Source: Portulaca oleracea (lineage: Eukaryota > Streptophyta > Magnoliopsida > Caryophyllales > Portulacaceae). From it: a stretch of DNA of 64,000 nucleotides. This document shows positions 22,311 through 34,298 of the stretch, in pieces. The stretch is taken from contig CM055888.1 of the NCBI GenBank assembly GCA_029582165.1, forward strand, positions 18,481,501 to 18,545,500, read 5' to 3'. The stretch's first letter is position 1. Each line of letters starts with the position of its first letter. The notes below the pieces were generated by a model. It did no database searches. It had not been told where the DNA came from and saw only the letters and a list, made by a program, of their open reading frames with translations. A program made the position numbers and the translations under genes.

Positions 22311-23646
22311 TGATGTTAAAAGTATTGGTCCTATGGGACTGGGGCTTAAAACCTTGGATATGGTTTTGTCCTATGGCTTCTCTTGTCGTTAAAGTCGGAT
22401 ACTTATTGGAAAAAATTGTCTTCGACCTCCTATGTCATATACTACCATGAGCATTGGTCAATTGGCAACTTAAAGTATGTTACTTGTATTACTTCATTGA
22501 TATGGGTCGGAGGAACTTGGATATTTGATTGTATTGTTTCGAACTTGTGATGTACTGTGTTGTAATATATGATTATGAAAATATGAAGTTGTATTTTCAT
22601 TGTTATGTGAAATCGAGTTGTGCTGACATTTTTCCTCGTCATTCGGGCTTCCAAATGTCCACGTTTGATTGGGGTGTGATTTGATGATTTGTGCTAGGGT
22701 TTGAATATTTGAAAAAGCCCCTTTAAGGAATTTTAATTACATATTTCAGGAATAATATTTGTAAAATTACTTTCCCTTTACTTGTGGATTTTATGAGTCA
22801 TTGGAATTAAACCTTCAAGAGTGAACATCCATTTATTCCAAACTCTTCCAAATTTAATCCAATTTGCTCATTTAAATGTTAGGCTCGGAAGTAAGCAATT
22901 TATGCAAGCACTATTTAGAAATACATAAAGAAAAGCCTTAAAGTTGCATCGGTACAATGTAAAACCATGTTTTACAACAGTTTATACAACCCGATGTGTT
23001 TTTAGTTCGAAATGGGAGTCGCCACCCGAGTTTTTAAGGGAAAAGCCAAGACAAACCTAAGAGAAAAGAACGAAATACTCTGTCTATGAAACCCAAGAGT
23101 GGATTTCGGGGGTAAGGCTACGAACTCGAAAAGTAGGACTTTAGGAGTTCGCCTCTCACAAAAGGGAAGACTTTACTAAAAGTTTTAAGTGTGCTTTTAT
23201 AAGATTTGGAAAAGAGATAAATAAGAACTTTATAGAATTATTTCATTAAACATGCCAAAATAAGAATGAAAGAAAGAAATATACAACATGTACACTTTAT
23301 TTACATAAGGAAGAAACAACTAAAAGCTTACATTGTGACGTTTCTTTAGGGAAGCCTTGCCTAGCCTTTGTAGAAGCCTCTTTGGATGCCTTTGAAAGCC
23401 TTGAATACTCTTCTTGAAGATGCCAAAATGGTGCTAAAAGTGGATGGAGAAAGCTATGGAAAAGGGGTGAGAAAAGGGTAGGAAAAGGCTCTTTTTGTGG
23501 CGTTTTAAGTAGTAGAAAGGTTAGGCTTTTATGGAGCTTTTAGAAATTTGTGGAAGAATAATGGAAGGTAAGATGGGAATGGTGATAAAGGGGCTTAAAG
23601 GAGTGGAGAGATGGAGATAATAATGGTAGGAAAGTGATGGAAAAGG
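22311..23646. other. Intergenic, no gene recognised
   Basis: AT-rich with a purine-rich block at about 23340-23640. The stretch near 23010-23200 (GGGAGTCGCCACCCGAG) looks like repeat-derived sequence, but I could not assign it or find boundaries. Confidence 0.5.
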
Positions 23647-24471
23647 TGTTGGGAATGTCCCGACAATGTTCGATATACATGGAGTTTAAACCAATATAAT
23701 ATAGTGATTATATGTCTTGCTAGCGACCTCTATATTCGGTAATTAAATATGTTTAATTACAACTATATTATTTGGTCCTACTGGGTCACATAAGACAGTG
23801 CCTTGGAACAATGTATGTAGCCTAAGTAATACCGTATTATGTTTAGGAATGTTGGGAACTAATTTCTATGAGAAATCAGTCCAACACGGACCGAATTGGA
23901 CCCAACACGGTCTGTGTTGATCCAACACGGTCCGTGTTGGTGTCACCACGGTCCGTGGTGACTTTGGATCGATTTAATGAACATTCTGGAGGCCAACACG
24001 GACCGTGTTGGGCCTCAAGAATGCGCCGTCCATTAGGTCTGCCATTAGGGTTTTAATAACCCTTTCCCCAAGACATCCTAACTCTATAAATAGGAGTCTC
24101 TCAGATAGATTTATCGAGGGAATTGCTTAAGACTCTTAGAGAGATAGCAAGGTGATTTCTTGAGTTCCTCTCTCTCTTAGTTTGCAGTCATAGTTTACTG
24201 AAACAACCACCTATATCGAAACACATACATCTTTAGATTGAGATCTATCTCGATCGGGTCGATCTAGCAGTCGAGTTCCCGGAGTGCTGCGTGGACTTTC
24301 AGTAGAGGATTTTTGCATTGGAATCTCAAAGGTCAACCTCTTCTTTAGTTGCGATCGGGTATAATCACTAAAGCCTCTGCGATTGTTGCGATTAATTGTT
24401 TTATAATCGTTATGAATATTCTGCCAATTAATCTGTATCTATTTCCTAAACAGATAATCTTAAACCCAACA
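23647..24471 (+). repeat. 5' LTR of a copia-type element (C1), 825 bp
   Basis: Starts TGTTGGGAATGTCCC and ends CCCAACA, a perfect 7-bp terminal inversion of TGTTGGG. A TATA box TATAAATA lies at 24085-24092. One base after the end, the primer site TGGTATCAGAGCC starts at 24473. No second LTR lies in the window. The copia assignment rests on the LTR termini and the overall style, not on a pol sequence. Confidence 0.82.
23902..24011. repeat. Cluster of perfect and near-perfect palindromes in the C1 LTR
   Basis: CCAACACGGTCCGTGTTGG at 23922-23940 and CCAACACGGACCGTGTTGG at 23993-24011 are 19-bp inverted repeats around a central base. CACCACGGTCCGTGGTG at 23944-23960 is another. A near copy lies at 23902-23920 and a half copy at 23881. 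All lie upstream of the TATA box. Confidence 0.92.
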
Positions 24472-25602
24472 GTGGTATCAGAGCCACCAATTGCATGCGA
24501 AAGTATTGTGCTTCAATTCATAAGTAATTTTGTCAATAGTTGAATTATATTATGAATTTGCTAGAGTAGATTTATGCCTAAAATTTTGAAGCTTTGTGAA
24601 TGTTTTAATCTTTGTTATTCAAAATAATAAATCTGAAATTTTTATTGAAAAGTTTCATGCTTTTATTGTTATTTCTTATTGCCTTTAATTAATCAATTTT
24701 ATGTTTGTTTAATTGTTAAATATAGCATGAACTTGATTTAATTTTGAATGTTTTAGAAACTGTCATGTTTAATATTGTTAAATAGTAGGCAATACATGAA
24801 ATAGGTCTAAATTCTCAATATAGGATTTTGTAGAATTATTTTCCGATTTAGTTTATTTACAGAATTTAATGAAAAGTCGAAATAAAATATCAAACAAATT
24901 CGAAAATTTCCGAAATTTTTATTGGAGGTGTCTGGAAGTGTTCTGGACTTTTCATAATTTTTGTAGATTTTTCCCAATTAAAGTAAATTTTTAATTGAGT
25001 TTTCAGATCTGAAGAGAAAATAAAATTCGTTTAATTCTCTGAATTTTATAAATTTGTAGAAATTTGTAAAACTTGTGAAATGTTTACAGTAGGTTACTCG
25101 ATAACAATACTTTTAGGGAAAAAAATTTCGTTAATTTATCCGATTAAATATTTATTTTTTAATTTAGATATTCAGATTTGAGAGAAATAAATTTGTTACT
25201 TCTCTAAATTTTTTTAATTTATAGAAATCTGCAAACCTTCTGAAAATTTTACAGTTGGGTACTGGGTAACCATTCTGTCATGGATAAAATTTTCGTGAAT
25301 TTTCGAAATCGTTAACTGATTTTCCTTTAATTTTCATATTTACAGCGAAGTATAATTGTTTACTTTTCTGATTTTTATTCAAATTTTAGAAATTTGATAA
25401 AAATATGAAAATTTTACGGTAGCATATTGGATAAACCTACAATATGGGAAAATTATAAAATTTTGATTTTTAAACTTATCGGACTATTCTTATTTATTTT
25501 CCTCTCAAACAGAGAATTAAAAGGTTTAATTCCCTAAATTTTTGCAATCTTTTGAAAATTGTTAAAATTCTCGAAAATATTCATAGTAGGTTATTAGATA
25601 AC
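24472..25602 (+). other. C1 leader with primer site and degenerate 166 bp tandem repeats
   Basis: The primer site TGGTATCAGAGCC begins at 24473 (tRNA-iMet). From about 24900 an AT-rich unit of about 166 bp recurs four times. It is marked by ACAGTAGGTTACTCGATAAC (about 25085), then diverged forms near 25251, 25415 and 25582. No ORF. The element is interrupted at 25602 by T1. Confidence 0.65.
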
Positions 25603-25832
25603 ACTATTGTAAAACCCCAGAAAGTTCAAGTGCGTTGACCATTACGGCGTTAGTAATTTAAGTTTGACTCCGTTAATTATTAAAATTCCGTTTCTGACTA
25701 TTTTTCCCGACACTTGAGTTCGTAGGACCATCGAGGGACTAACAAGGGTATTTTAGTAATTTCCTATGTACATGGGAATTGCATGGGAGTGTGGGTACTT
25801 TAGTAATATTATGTATATGACCTTAAGTGGTG

Positions 25833-25873
<41 letters not shown>

Positions 25874-26836
25874 GTGGGTATTTTTTTTATAGTAATTATA
25901 TATTATTTTAGAGATTTTGGAAAAATCTATTATTATAAATATTTAATTATTTTTAGCTGTATCAATTTCCTAGTTTATTGAATTTTTTCTTTGAAATTAA
26001 TTATGGATATAAATACCCCTATTAACTAAACCCTAGGTCTTTTAATTAAACCCCATCCCTTTCTTTTTCGCTGCGTGGCGCAAGAACCGTTTGTCTTCTC
26101 TCTCCCGGGTCTCTACGTACGCACAACCACCCCTGCTCACCCAGCCGACTACCACCACCTCCCATCCTGTCGCACCACCTCCGGATGGCCGCCTGACCAT
26201 CGAGCACCACCATGAGCCTCACCGGGTCACCACCCTCGAGCCACCAAGCCGCGCAAGGAAGCCCGTGTTCTTGCTGTGATTGGGACGCTCATCGCACAAC
26301 CCACCGCTCCTGACACCAGTTACTGCCACCACCAACAGCCGTCCTCGCCACCGGACCACCACCCCTAGGCCGTTCCACCGCCACCACCAACCGCCCTCGT
26401 CATCAGGACCCCGAATCTCGAGCAACCAGCCGCACCCAATCCCGGAACCGAGGCCTGTCGCGACTGTCGCTGCTGTCTGCGTGATCTCATCACCACCGCC
26501 GGCCACCACACCACCTCACCACCATCCCGGAGTCGCCATCACCGCCAGTCAGCCGCCCCGACCTCCTCCCTCTCTTGTTTTTGGATATAAACTTTAATCT
26601 CGGTTCTAGCTACGTGTTGGGTGTGTTAATGCATGTTACGTAATTTTGCTTTGCTACGTGATTCATGCCAAAAATATTACATCTTTTACTATGCTTCTTC
26701 GTCCTCTTATTATTACTATTATTATCATCATTACTATTGTTTGCGTTTTAAATATAATATTTTGGTTAGTAAAGTTTTGATTTTTTATGTACGGTAATCT
26801 TATCATCGTGTTTTTATCATGTGATATATTTTTTTA

Positions 26837-27222
26837 GCAAAATGATAAACATCTTGCTGCAACCATCTTGCATGTCATCTAAATCACTCGTAAAATTAAA
26901 TGTAAGTATCTTTGAATCATTATAAAGGTATGTTTCATTACTTTGAGGGTTATTATAACCTATAAATAATATAAAAATATTTATTTATTTATAATTTTTC
27001 ATAAATATAAAATTATGCATAAAATATGTATTTTTTACTATAATTGATAAAATTAAATATTATTTATATTTTGTTGACCTATCAAATAAGTATTATACTC
27101 TTGTAGTTGATAAATATGCATAATTATTAGAAAAAATATTATTAAAAGTTAACATAATGTGAAATATAGATAACTCAAGATGGTTAATTATCATCTTGAG
27201 GTAAGATGTGTATCATGGTCCA
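26837..27222. mobile_element. MITE-like insertion present only in T1's 5' LTR
   Basis: The other LTR reads straight across this point (about 35100). The insert has matching ends: left AAAATGATAAACATCTT; right, reversed, AAAATGGACCATGATACACA then TCTT. It is flanked by T-rich TTTTTTA on both sides. AT-rich and non-coding, so inserted after T1 arrived. Superfamily uncertain. Confidence 0.6.
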
Positions 27223-28514
27223 TTTTTTATTACGAGTTTTATCGAGTTTTACGTAAAAAGCGTTATTATAAACTTGTATTATTCATGTTTACAAACTATT
27301 GTGGTATTACTAGTATTATATGATGTTTTGATGTCAAAAAGATTTAGCCTTTTATTGTTGAAATTAGTGTGTAAGTACTACGGTTGGGTTAGTTTAGAAT
27401 TTAAGTGTTAACTTGGTAAAGTTGTCATGTGTAAGTTCAAGTGTGAGTGTGGGTGTGTTATAAAGTCATTCAGGAAGGGTTAATATGTGTGGTTCCAGGG
27501 TTAGATGTCAAGAGTTTAGGACCCCGAGATCAGATGGCGAAAGTTAGAACCAAAATTACCAACTACAAGTGAACTGAGAACGGGACAGTTTCGATAGGGT
27601 GTAAAGAACGGGTCACCATGAGAAGTATAGTCATCCTTTGATCGAACCCTTTGAACTGGAGGTTCCCTTAGATGTTATCCTTCATAGGAATTTTGCGGAT
27701 CGGACTTTGGAGTTGTACAGGTCGAGTTATACCCCGATTACCAGACCTAGGTCAGATCTGGACAGTTTGGATTAATGACCGTTTTTGAGGATCATAGGAG
27801 ATGTTTTTGGTCTCGAGTTCAACATAAGAGTTTTATTAGACATCTCGAGGTTTCCGCAAAGTCCAGAAGCAGACCCATAGGATGTCAGCAAGTCACATTT
27901 TGACCCTTTTTATGTGGAAGCTGTAATTTGTTTTGTTGATGCTTTTTATTAATAAAAATGTTGTTGTGTGAATGTGATGTTTTGAGCTGGTTATGTGATT
28001 ACTTGGAATGTGTTAGATGATTTAGAGTGTAAATTCATGATTTATGGGAATCTATAGTGTTCCTAGGGGAGGGTTAGGTAGAAGGTAGTTAATACTAAAC
28101 TTCGAAGGGCGCGTTTTGATTAGAATAATTAGTTTTGTTTTAGGCCCGAGCTAATTCGCGTCATTAGTGAGCTCAAGTGTGTTCGTCTTAGTTGTGAAGT
28201 GAAGTTAACCAGGTAATGTCTATGCTCTAATCCCCACTGGGATGCTCTTTAAATGTGTTTTAATGTTTTCTAATCTGTTTTGAGAATTGCATCCCGAAAG
28301 GAGACTTTTGCTGGAATGTGACCATCTGCTTTGGATAACTGATTGTATTTGTTTGTGCTTTGATTTTATTGAGTTGAGAAATTTGATGGTCTTTTATTAG
28401 TGGTTTTATTATTGGTTTTGATAAACCTGGGTTGGATTTGACTTGAGAGTTGTGAGCTGAGTTTGAATAATATACTAATAACTCAAGTGAAACATTAAGC
28501 GAGTTTATTCTATT

Positions 28515-28937
28515 GATGCCTTTGATAGGCGAATACTTTGATGCCTTTGGTAGGCGATTGTTTATGCCTTTGGTAGGCGATTATTGATGCCTTTGGTAGG
28601 CGATTATTGGTGCATTTGGTAGGCGATTATTATTTATGCCTTTGGTAGACGATTATTGATGCCTTTGGTGGGCGATTATTATTTATGCCTTTGGTGGGCG
28701 ATTATTATTTATGCCTTTGGTAGGCGATTATTGATGCCTTTGGTGGGCGATTATTATTTATGCCTTTGGTAGGCGATTATTGATGCCTTTGGTAGGCGAT
28801 TATTATTTATGCCTTTGGTAGGCGATTATTATCTTTAATGCCTTTGGTAGGCGATTATTATTTATGCCTTTGGTAGGCGATTATTATCTTTAATGCCTTT
28901 GGTAGGCGAATGTTCTTGATGCCTTTGGTAGGCGATG
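28515..28937. repeat. Minisatellite in T1 5' LTR (17 copies)
   Basis: Unit GATGCCTTTGGTAGGCGATT with variable 2-8 bp spacers (ATT, ATTATTT, ATCTTTA). Most variation is A/G in GGTAGGCG versus GGTGGGCG. The same array in the other LTR has 15 copies. Confidence 0.93.
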
Positions 28938-29438
28938 TTACCTTATGGGATTTGATATTCCGCCCGCATCATAAAATTAATTGGTTGGGTTAAGGAACAG
29001 AGTTAGAAGGGTTAAAGGTTTGTGAAATGTTTTGACTTGTTCCCTCTCCCTCAAATGAATTGAAATGAACTTAACTTGTTTTTAACGTTAGGGGTAGGCA
29101 TTATTGAGATTTCCTCCTCATTTTTGAAATGTTTTGTTTTCAGGTGAAGATCTATATGCTGGGGACGGGAATTAGCAGTGAGGACGGCATGTTTAGAAGT
29201 CGTTAAATATATTACTTTTCTTTTTTGAGAAAATTGAAGTTAGTTTTGAGGTTTATTTCTAAGTATGAGTTGTTAGTTGGTTTGCCGTTGACAGACAGTT
29301 GTAGTTTTCTTTCTCGCCTTGTATTCCTTCGGGGATACAGGAGTGACACCCAATAAGAGTTTGAGTCTTCTGCTAAATTTTGTCTGTTAACGTTAGTTTG
29401 ACTTGACTATTCTATAATTGAATTTCCAGGGCGTTACA

Positions 29439-32400
29439 AAATGGTATCAGAGCTCTGGGTTGCGACCTAATAGCTCCTAAGTGTCAATTAGATATCTAGC
29501 TTGAGACTTAGGAAGCTAAAATCAGAGTGTGAGTGTAGGTGTGGGTTGGGTTGCATCGGTTTTATTATTTCTTCATGTGTCTATTAATGTGTTTTATTTT
29601 CAATATTTGTTTTGATTTATTATTTCTCGTACCAAGAGGTGTTATGCATGAAGTTAATATTATTGTTGGAGTATGATATTGAGTATTTGGGTATATTATG
29701 TTGGATTAAATCTCTCGAGTATCTCTATTAGACACTTTGGGTTTAGTTAAGGTTTCACTTTCTATTTATGGGTTTTGGTGTATGGACTATGATGATTGGG
29801 GATGAACTGTGACTCATGGAACTGGGGAATACTTGAAAGTTCCTACGCAAAGTTGGCCTTTGATTTAAATTTATGGTTTTGGGGTTAAATGAGTGTTTGT
29901 GATTAAACGTGATTCATTTTGAACCGAGGCCTTGGGTTAAAGGAACCTTTGTAAGGAAAATGTTGGTAAAGCTCGAGTTGAGGGGTATAGTTGAGGTGAA
30001 AGTTTTGTGGTTAATCTCGTGGTCGATTTGATTTTTGGAGGTAAGCTAAGTCGGAGACTTCCCATAAGGTTGAATGAACATTGTTTTTTTTGAAGTATTC
30101 GGAGCAGATGAAGGGCTTCATAGTAATATTGGGATTATGTTTGGTTTTGGTCAGGGTATCGAGTTTGAAGGGCCACTTTTAAGGGAAAAAAAAGAAACTG
30201 ATTTTGAGAAAAAGATTGAGATAAATATTTTGTTGATGATCGTACGTTTAAACTGAACTTATGGATATCGATTATGAGACCTCAAGCTAAGTATTAGAAT
30301 TAATTTTGGTTTTCAAGGTATTGAAGTAGGTGAATGCTTTTAAGATAATGTGGAGCTAAGCAAGATCTTTTAAGGTTATTGTGTTTATAGGGATTTTAAG
30401 TTGTACTACTAAGGTCTATGAAGCAAGGAATATGAGGAACTATGTGGTGGAAAAAAAAATTCTAGTTATGTTATGGTTGAGGGCGTAGCTATTGAGATGG
30501 AATAATCCAATTATTATATTATCTACAAGTTGGGAAGTTGTCTGGATGATTAGATAGTTAAGAATGACAAAGTGATACCTTGAAAGAGTTTTATTCACTA
30601 TGGGATAGAGATGTACTTGATCTGTAGCTATTTGAGTTTAATATTTCTCCCTTGAATGTTTAAAGTGAGTTTTGTGGTATATTCATGATTCAAAGTCTCA
30701 TAGATGCTTAGTTTCATCTTGATATATGCATACATGTGAGTCTATATATGTAACTGTCTATTCCCTATTACAAGCCTTTTATTTATGATTGTGTACATGA
30801 ACTGAGTCGATAATATGAGAAGTGGGTATAACCCATGAGGAAAGTTGCAGGTGTGTGATGCCCACAGCATTGTCTGAATCCAACCAATTAAGTTTTGTAT
30901 GAATACGATCTGATTGGTCTGTCTGAACATTTTCTGGGATAATCAGTTTGCATATGATGAATTTGTTGAAATGTTATTTTACTAGTTCTGTTGAGTATCA
31001 TCCAATAGTTCACTTAATTATCTCATGGTTATTAGTGCAGTTTCGTTCTGTGATTTATCAATCTCTGTTGATGGCGACTTCTATTATCTAGAACTATCAG
31101 GGAAGAAATTAGATTTAATGAGTATATAGTGCTTAGGGTGTTAGAGGAGCTAAGCGAAGTGTTTGATCATGTATTGGTTACATATATTTTGGTTGTGGTT
31201 ATGGGAATTACTATTAATGTAAAATAAATGACGAGAGGCACGAAGGAAGGTTATCGTCTAACTTTGGTCGCTATACTTTTTGTGCTTGAAACACGTGGTG
31301 GGTTTGATTATTACCATTATTAGTGGTTCTAAAATAGAAGTGGTGATTAAGAATGATTTTGATGACTTAAGTACATGAAAACTTTTAAGTTGCAGTTGGG
31401 TATAATCTGACTTTGGAAAATTTTGAGGTTGATTAAATGCTTTTGAGGAAGCACCAGGTCTAAGCATGACTCTTATTTGAGGTGTTGGGTGGTAATTCGA
31501 GTTTCGGGGATGAAACTCCTTTCGAGAAGATTGAGAGGGTAATGATTGGCAAGTGCTAGTTCTTATTAGGCATATGTAAGATAAGTGAAAAATCTCATTT
31601 GGCGTGGTTAAGTGTTTTGGAGTTAAATGGTGATTTGGTAAATTAATTACAGTGTTAATCATGTCCTGGGTAGTCAATCTTAGCTTTTGGTATTTCTATT
31701 GGATGAAAACATTAGGTTCATATGTCATTTGAGGCACCAGGTTAGTGATCTGACATCTGAGATTATTAACTGGAACTTCTCATTCTCATACAGATAATAA
31801 GTTTGTCTTGAGGAAGTTATGTCGTATAGTTACATATTATTAAATAGTCTTATGGTGGTTGACATAATGGCGGTTTCAGTAACAAAGGGGGAAGAACCTC
31901 ACAGTTGAGTTAGAGAAAGTTAGACATCCTAGTCTTACGTGAGGTTACATATGAAAACTGATGAATAGCCGTTGTTATTTTATGTTGACTTGACTTAGAA
32001 GCAAAGGATTTGTTCCGAGATGTAATTATGTGGATCTTGTAATATTTTGGGTGTTGGTAATTACCGATTCGGTGTGTTCTAATGATTTTATTTTACGGTT
32101 TTAGAAGAGCAATAATAGGAAGAATAGGATAAAGTTGGGCTTAAACTCAGTTATTTATGGCACCTGTTGAATGACATACCCCGACCCTTGCTATGAGCAC
32201 CCGATGCTAGCACCTCTAAAAGACCTGATACCCCGAGGAGGGTATGGAATATAGCCCCAAGGAGGGTCTAGTAGCAGAAGAAGACCTCCGATGAGAATTC
32301 GGAGGCTGAAAGAGGACTTGATCTACGAGGAGCGGTCGCTAGAGATTCTAGATTGAAGAAAGAAGTAACTACGATGAAATATCATCACTTTAGCGAAAGT

Positions 32401-32639
32401 GTGACAGGAAACTATGCCAAAACCAAAGTCACCTTGGAAGCCAAGGAGGAGATGAAATCGAAGTATCAGCACCTATTCACCCTATAAGATGCGTCGAGTT
32501 TCGAGGACGAAACTCTTTTGAAGACGGTAATGATGTAAAACCCCGAATTTTGGTTAGCGCCACCGTTAGCTCCGTTTGGTAGACCCTTGGTGTTGAGTTT
32601 AAGTTTCGAGGATGAAACTTCTTTTAAGGGGGTAATGAT
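29439..32639 (+). other. T1 internal region, essentially non-coding
   Basis: The primer site TGGTATCAGAGCTCTGGG is at 29442-29459. No long frame on either strand. The only recognisable protein trace is near 32330-32520. A polypurine tract CTTTTAAGGGGG lies just before the 3' LTR. Confidence 0.82.
32330..32533 (+). pseudogene. Remnant of chromovirus pol 3' end with chromodomain-like string
   Basis: One frame encodes VTLEAKEEMKSKYQHLFTL, then a stop, then SFEDETLL. This resembles the end of Tekay/Del pol, where a chromodomain finishing in a TWE-x-E-E-M...YPHLF pattern is followed by FEDE-type residues just before the polypurine tract. Upstream residues are too degraded to read. It shows T1 descends from an autonomous chromovirus. 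Only about 50 codons are recognisable. Confidence 0.6.
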
Positions 32640-32861
32640 GTAAAACCCCATAAAATTCAAGTGCGTTGACCATTACGACGTTAGTAATTTAAGTTTGACT
32701 CCGTTAATTATTAAAATTCCGTTGCTGACTATTTTTGCCGACACTTGAGTTCGTAGGACCGTCGAGGGACTAACAAAGGTATTTTAGCAATTTCCTACGT
32801 ACATGGGAATTGCATGGGAGTGTTGGTACTTTAGTAATATTATGTATATGACCTTAAGTGG

Positions 32862-32918
<57 letters not shown>

Positions 32919-33093
32919 TGTGGGTATTTTTTTTAGTAATTATATATTATTTTAGAGATTTTGGAAAAACCGATTATTATAAATATTTAATTATTTTCAG
33001 CTGTATCAATTTCCTAGTTTATTGGATTTTTTCTTTGAAATTAATTATGGGTATAAATACCCCTATTAACTAAACCCTAGGTCTTTTAATTAA

Positions 33094-34298
33094 GGGAAAT
33101 TGGAATCTAATAAACCAACCTTTAAGGGTCATTTGAAATAACGAACCAACCTTGAAAGTTAATTTACAACGAACCCACCTTAACATGTTAATTTTTCTAA
33201 CGAACCTCCGGCGAATCCCACATGCCGAAAAGCTGACGTGGCGGTGTTTTAGCCAAAAAAAAATGAATTGGATTAAATAAATCAACTTTTTCTTTTTTTT
33301 TTAAAAATCCACCCCAACTTTAATCCCCTTTTTCTTTCTCTCTCCTCTCTCTCTTCTCTCTCCTCTCTCTCCTCTCTCTCTCTCTATCATCCCAGCCCAC
33401 CCATCCATTCCCCCCGACCTATCCCCCCCAACCCCCACCCTCTCACCACCGCCACCCTCACCACCGCCGCCACCACCATCATCCTCATCACCACCTCCAC
33501 CTCCACCTCCACCACCACCACCATCACCATCATCATCATCACCACCATCCTCCATCATCATCATCCTCATCACCACCTCCACCTCCACCACCACCACCAT
33601 CACCATCATCATCATCACCGCCACCACCACGGGCTACGATCGGCGCGCCACCAGACCGTGGTGAGGATGGTGATGGTGATGGTGATGGTGATGATGATGA
33701 TGGTGGTGGAGGTGGAGGTGGAGGTGGTGATGAGGATGATGATGATGGAGGATGGTGGTGATGATGATGATGGTGATGGTGGTGGTGGTGGAGGTGGAGG
33801 TGGAGGTGGAGATGGTGCTGAGGATGATGATGATGGAGGATGGTGGATGGTGGTGGTGATGATGATGATGGTGATGGTGGTGGTGGTGGAGGTGGTGATG
33901 AGGATGATGGTGAGGGTGGCGGTGGTGAGAGTGGCGGTGGTGAGAGGGTGGGGGTTGGGGGGATGGATCCGGGGGATGGGCAGGGGGATGGGTGGGTTGG
34001 GTTGATAGAGAGAGAGAGAGGAGAGAGAAGAGAGAGAGGAGAGAGAGAGAAAGAAAAAGGGGATTGAGGTTGAGGTGGATTTTAAAAAAAAGAAAAAGTT
34101 GATTTATTTAATCCAATTCAGCAAAAAAAATTTTTTCTTTTTTTTTTTTGGGTAAAACACCGCCACGTCAGCTTTCCGGCATGTGGGTTCGTTAGAAAAA
34201 TTAACATGTTAAGGTGGGTTCGTTGTAAATTAACTTTCAAGGTTGGTTCGTTATTTCAAAGGACCCTCAAAGGTTGGTTTATTAGATTCCAATTTCCC
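33094..34298. mobile_element. Foldback / Mutator-like transposon, 1205 bp, 9-bp target duplication
   Basis: The left end GGGAAATTGGAATCTAATAA is exactly inverted at the right end. Arms match, with small indels, for about 270 bp, then continue as CT/GA and CAC/CAT simple repeats that are also inverse complements, so nearly the whole element is one palindrome centred near 33655. The 9-bp duplication TTTAATTAA lies at 33085-33093 and 34299-34307, the size typical of Mutator elements. The other LTR has an uninterrupted TTTAATTAA. The glycine, valine or histidine-rich frames inside are repeat artefacts. Confidence 0.9.

Larger units (their letters stand above)
25608..29438 (+). repeat. 5' LTR of T1 (3831 bp)
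   Basis: TGTAAAACCCC to GGCGTTACA. It contains an ATT run (about 25834-25872), a TATA box TATAAATA at 26008-26015, a GC-rich segment at 26060-26580, a ~390 bp insert absent from the other LTR, and a 17-copy minisatellite. Confidence 0.92.

Noticed and set aside
26280..26597. 105-residue proline/histidine-rich frame, conserved at 34538-34855
   Set aside because: Conservation is explained by the two copies being the same LTR; no family resemblance.
28515..28937. Regular direct repeats that could suggest a CRISPR-like array
   Set aside because: Contiguous minisatellite with 2-8 bp spacers, inside a plant LTR and duplicated in the sister LTR.
33301..34067. Glycine, valine, aspartate and methionine-rich frames
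   Set aside because: Products of CAC/CAT and GA simple repeats in the foldback element.
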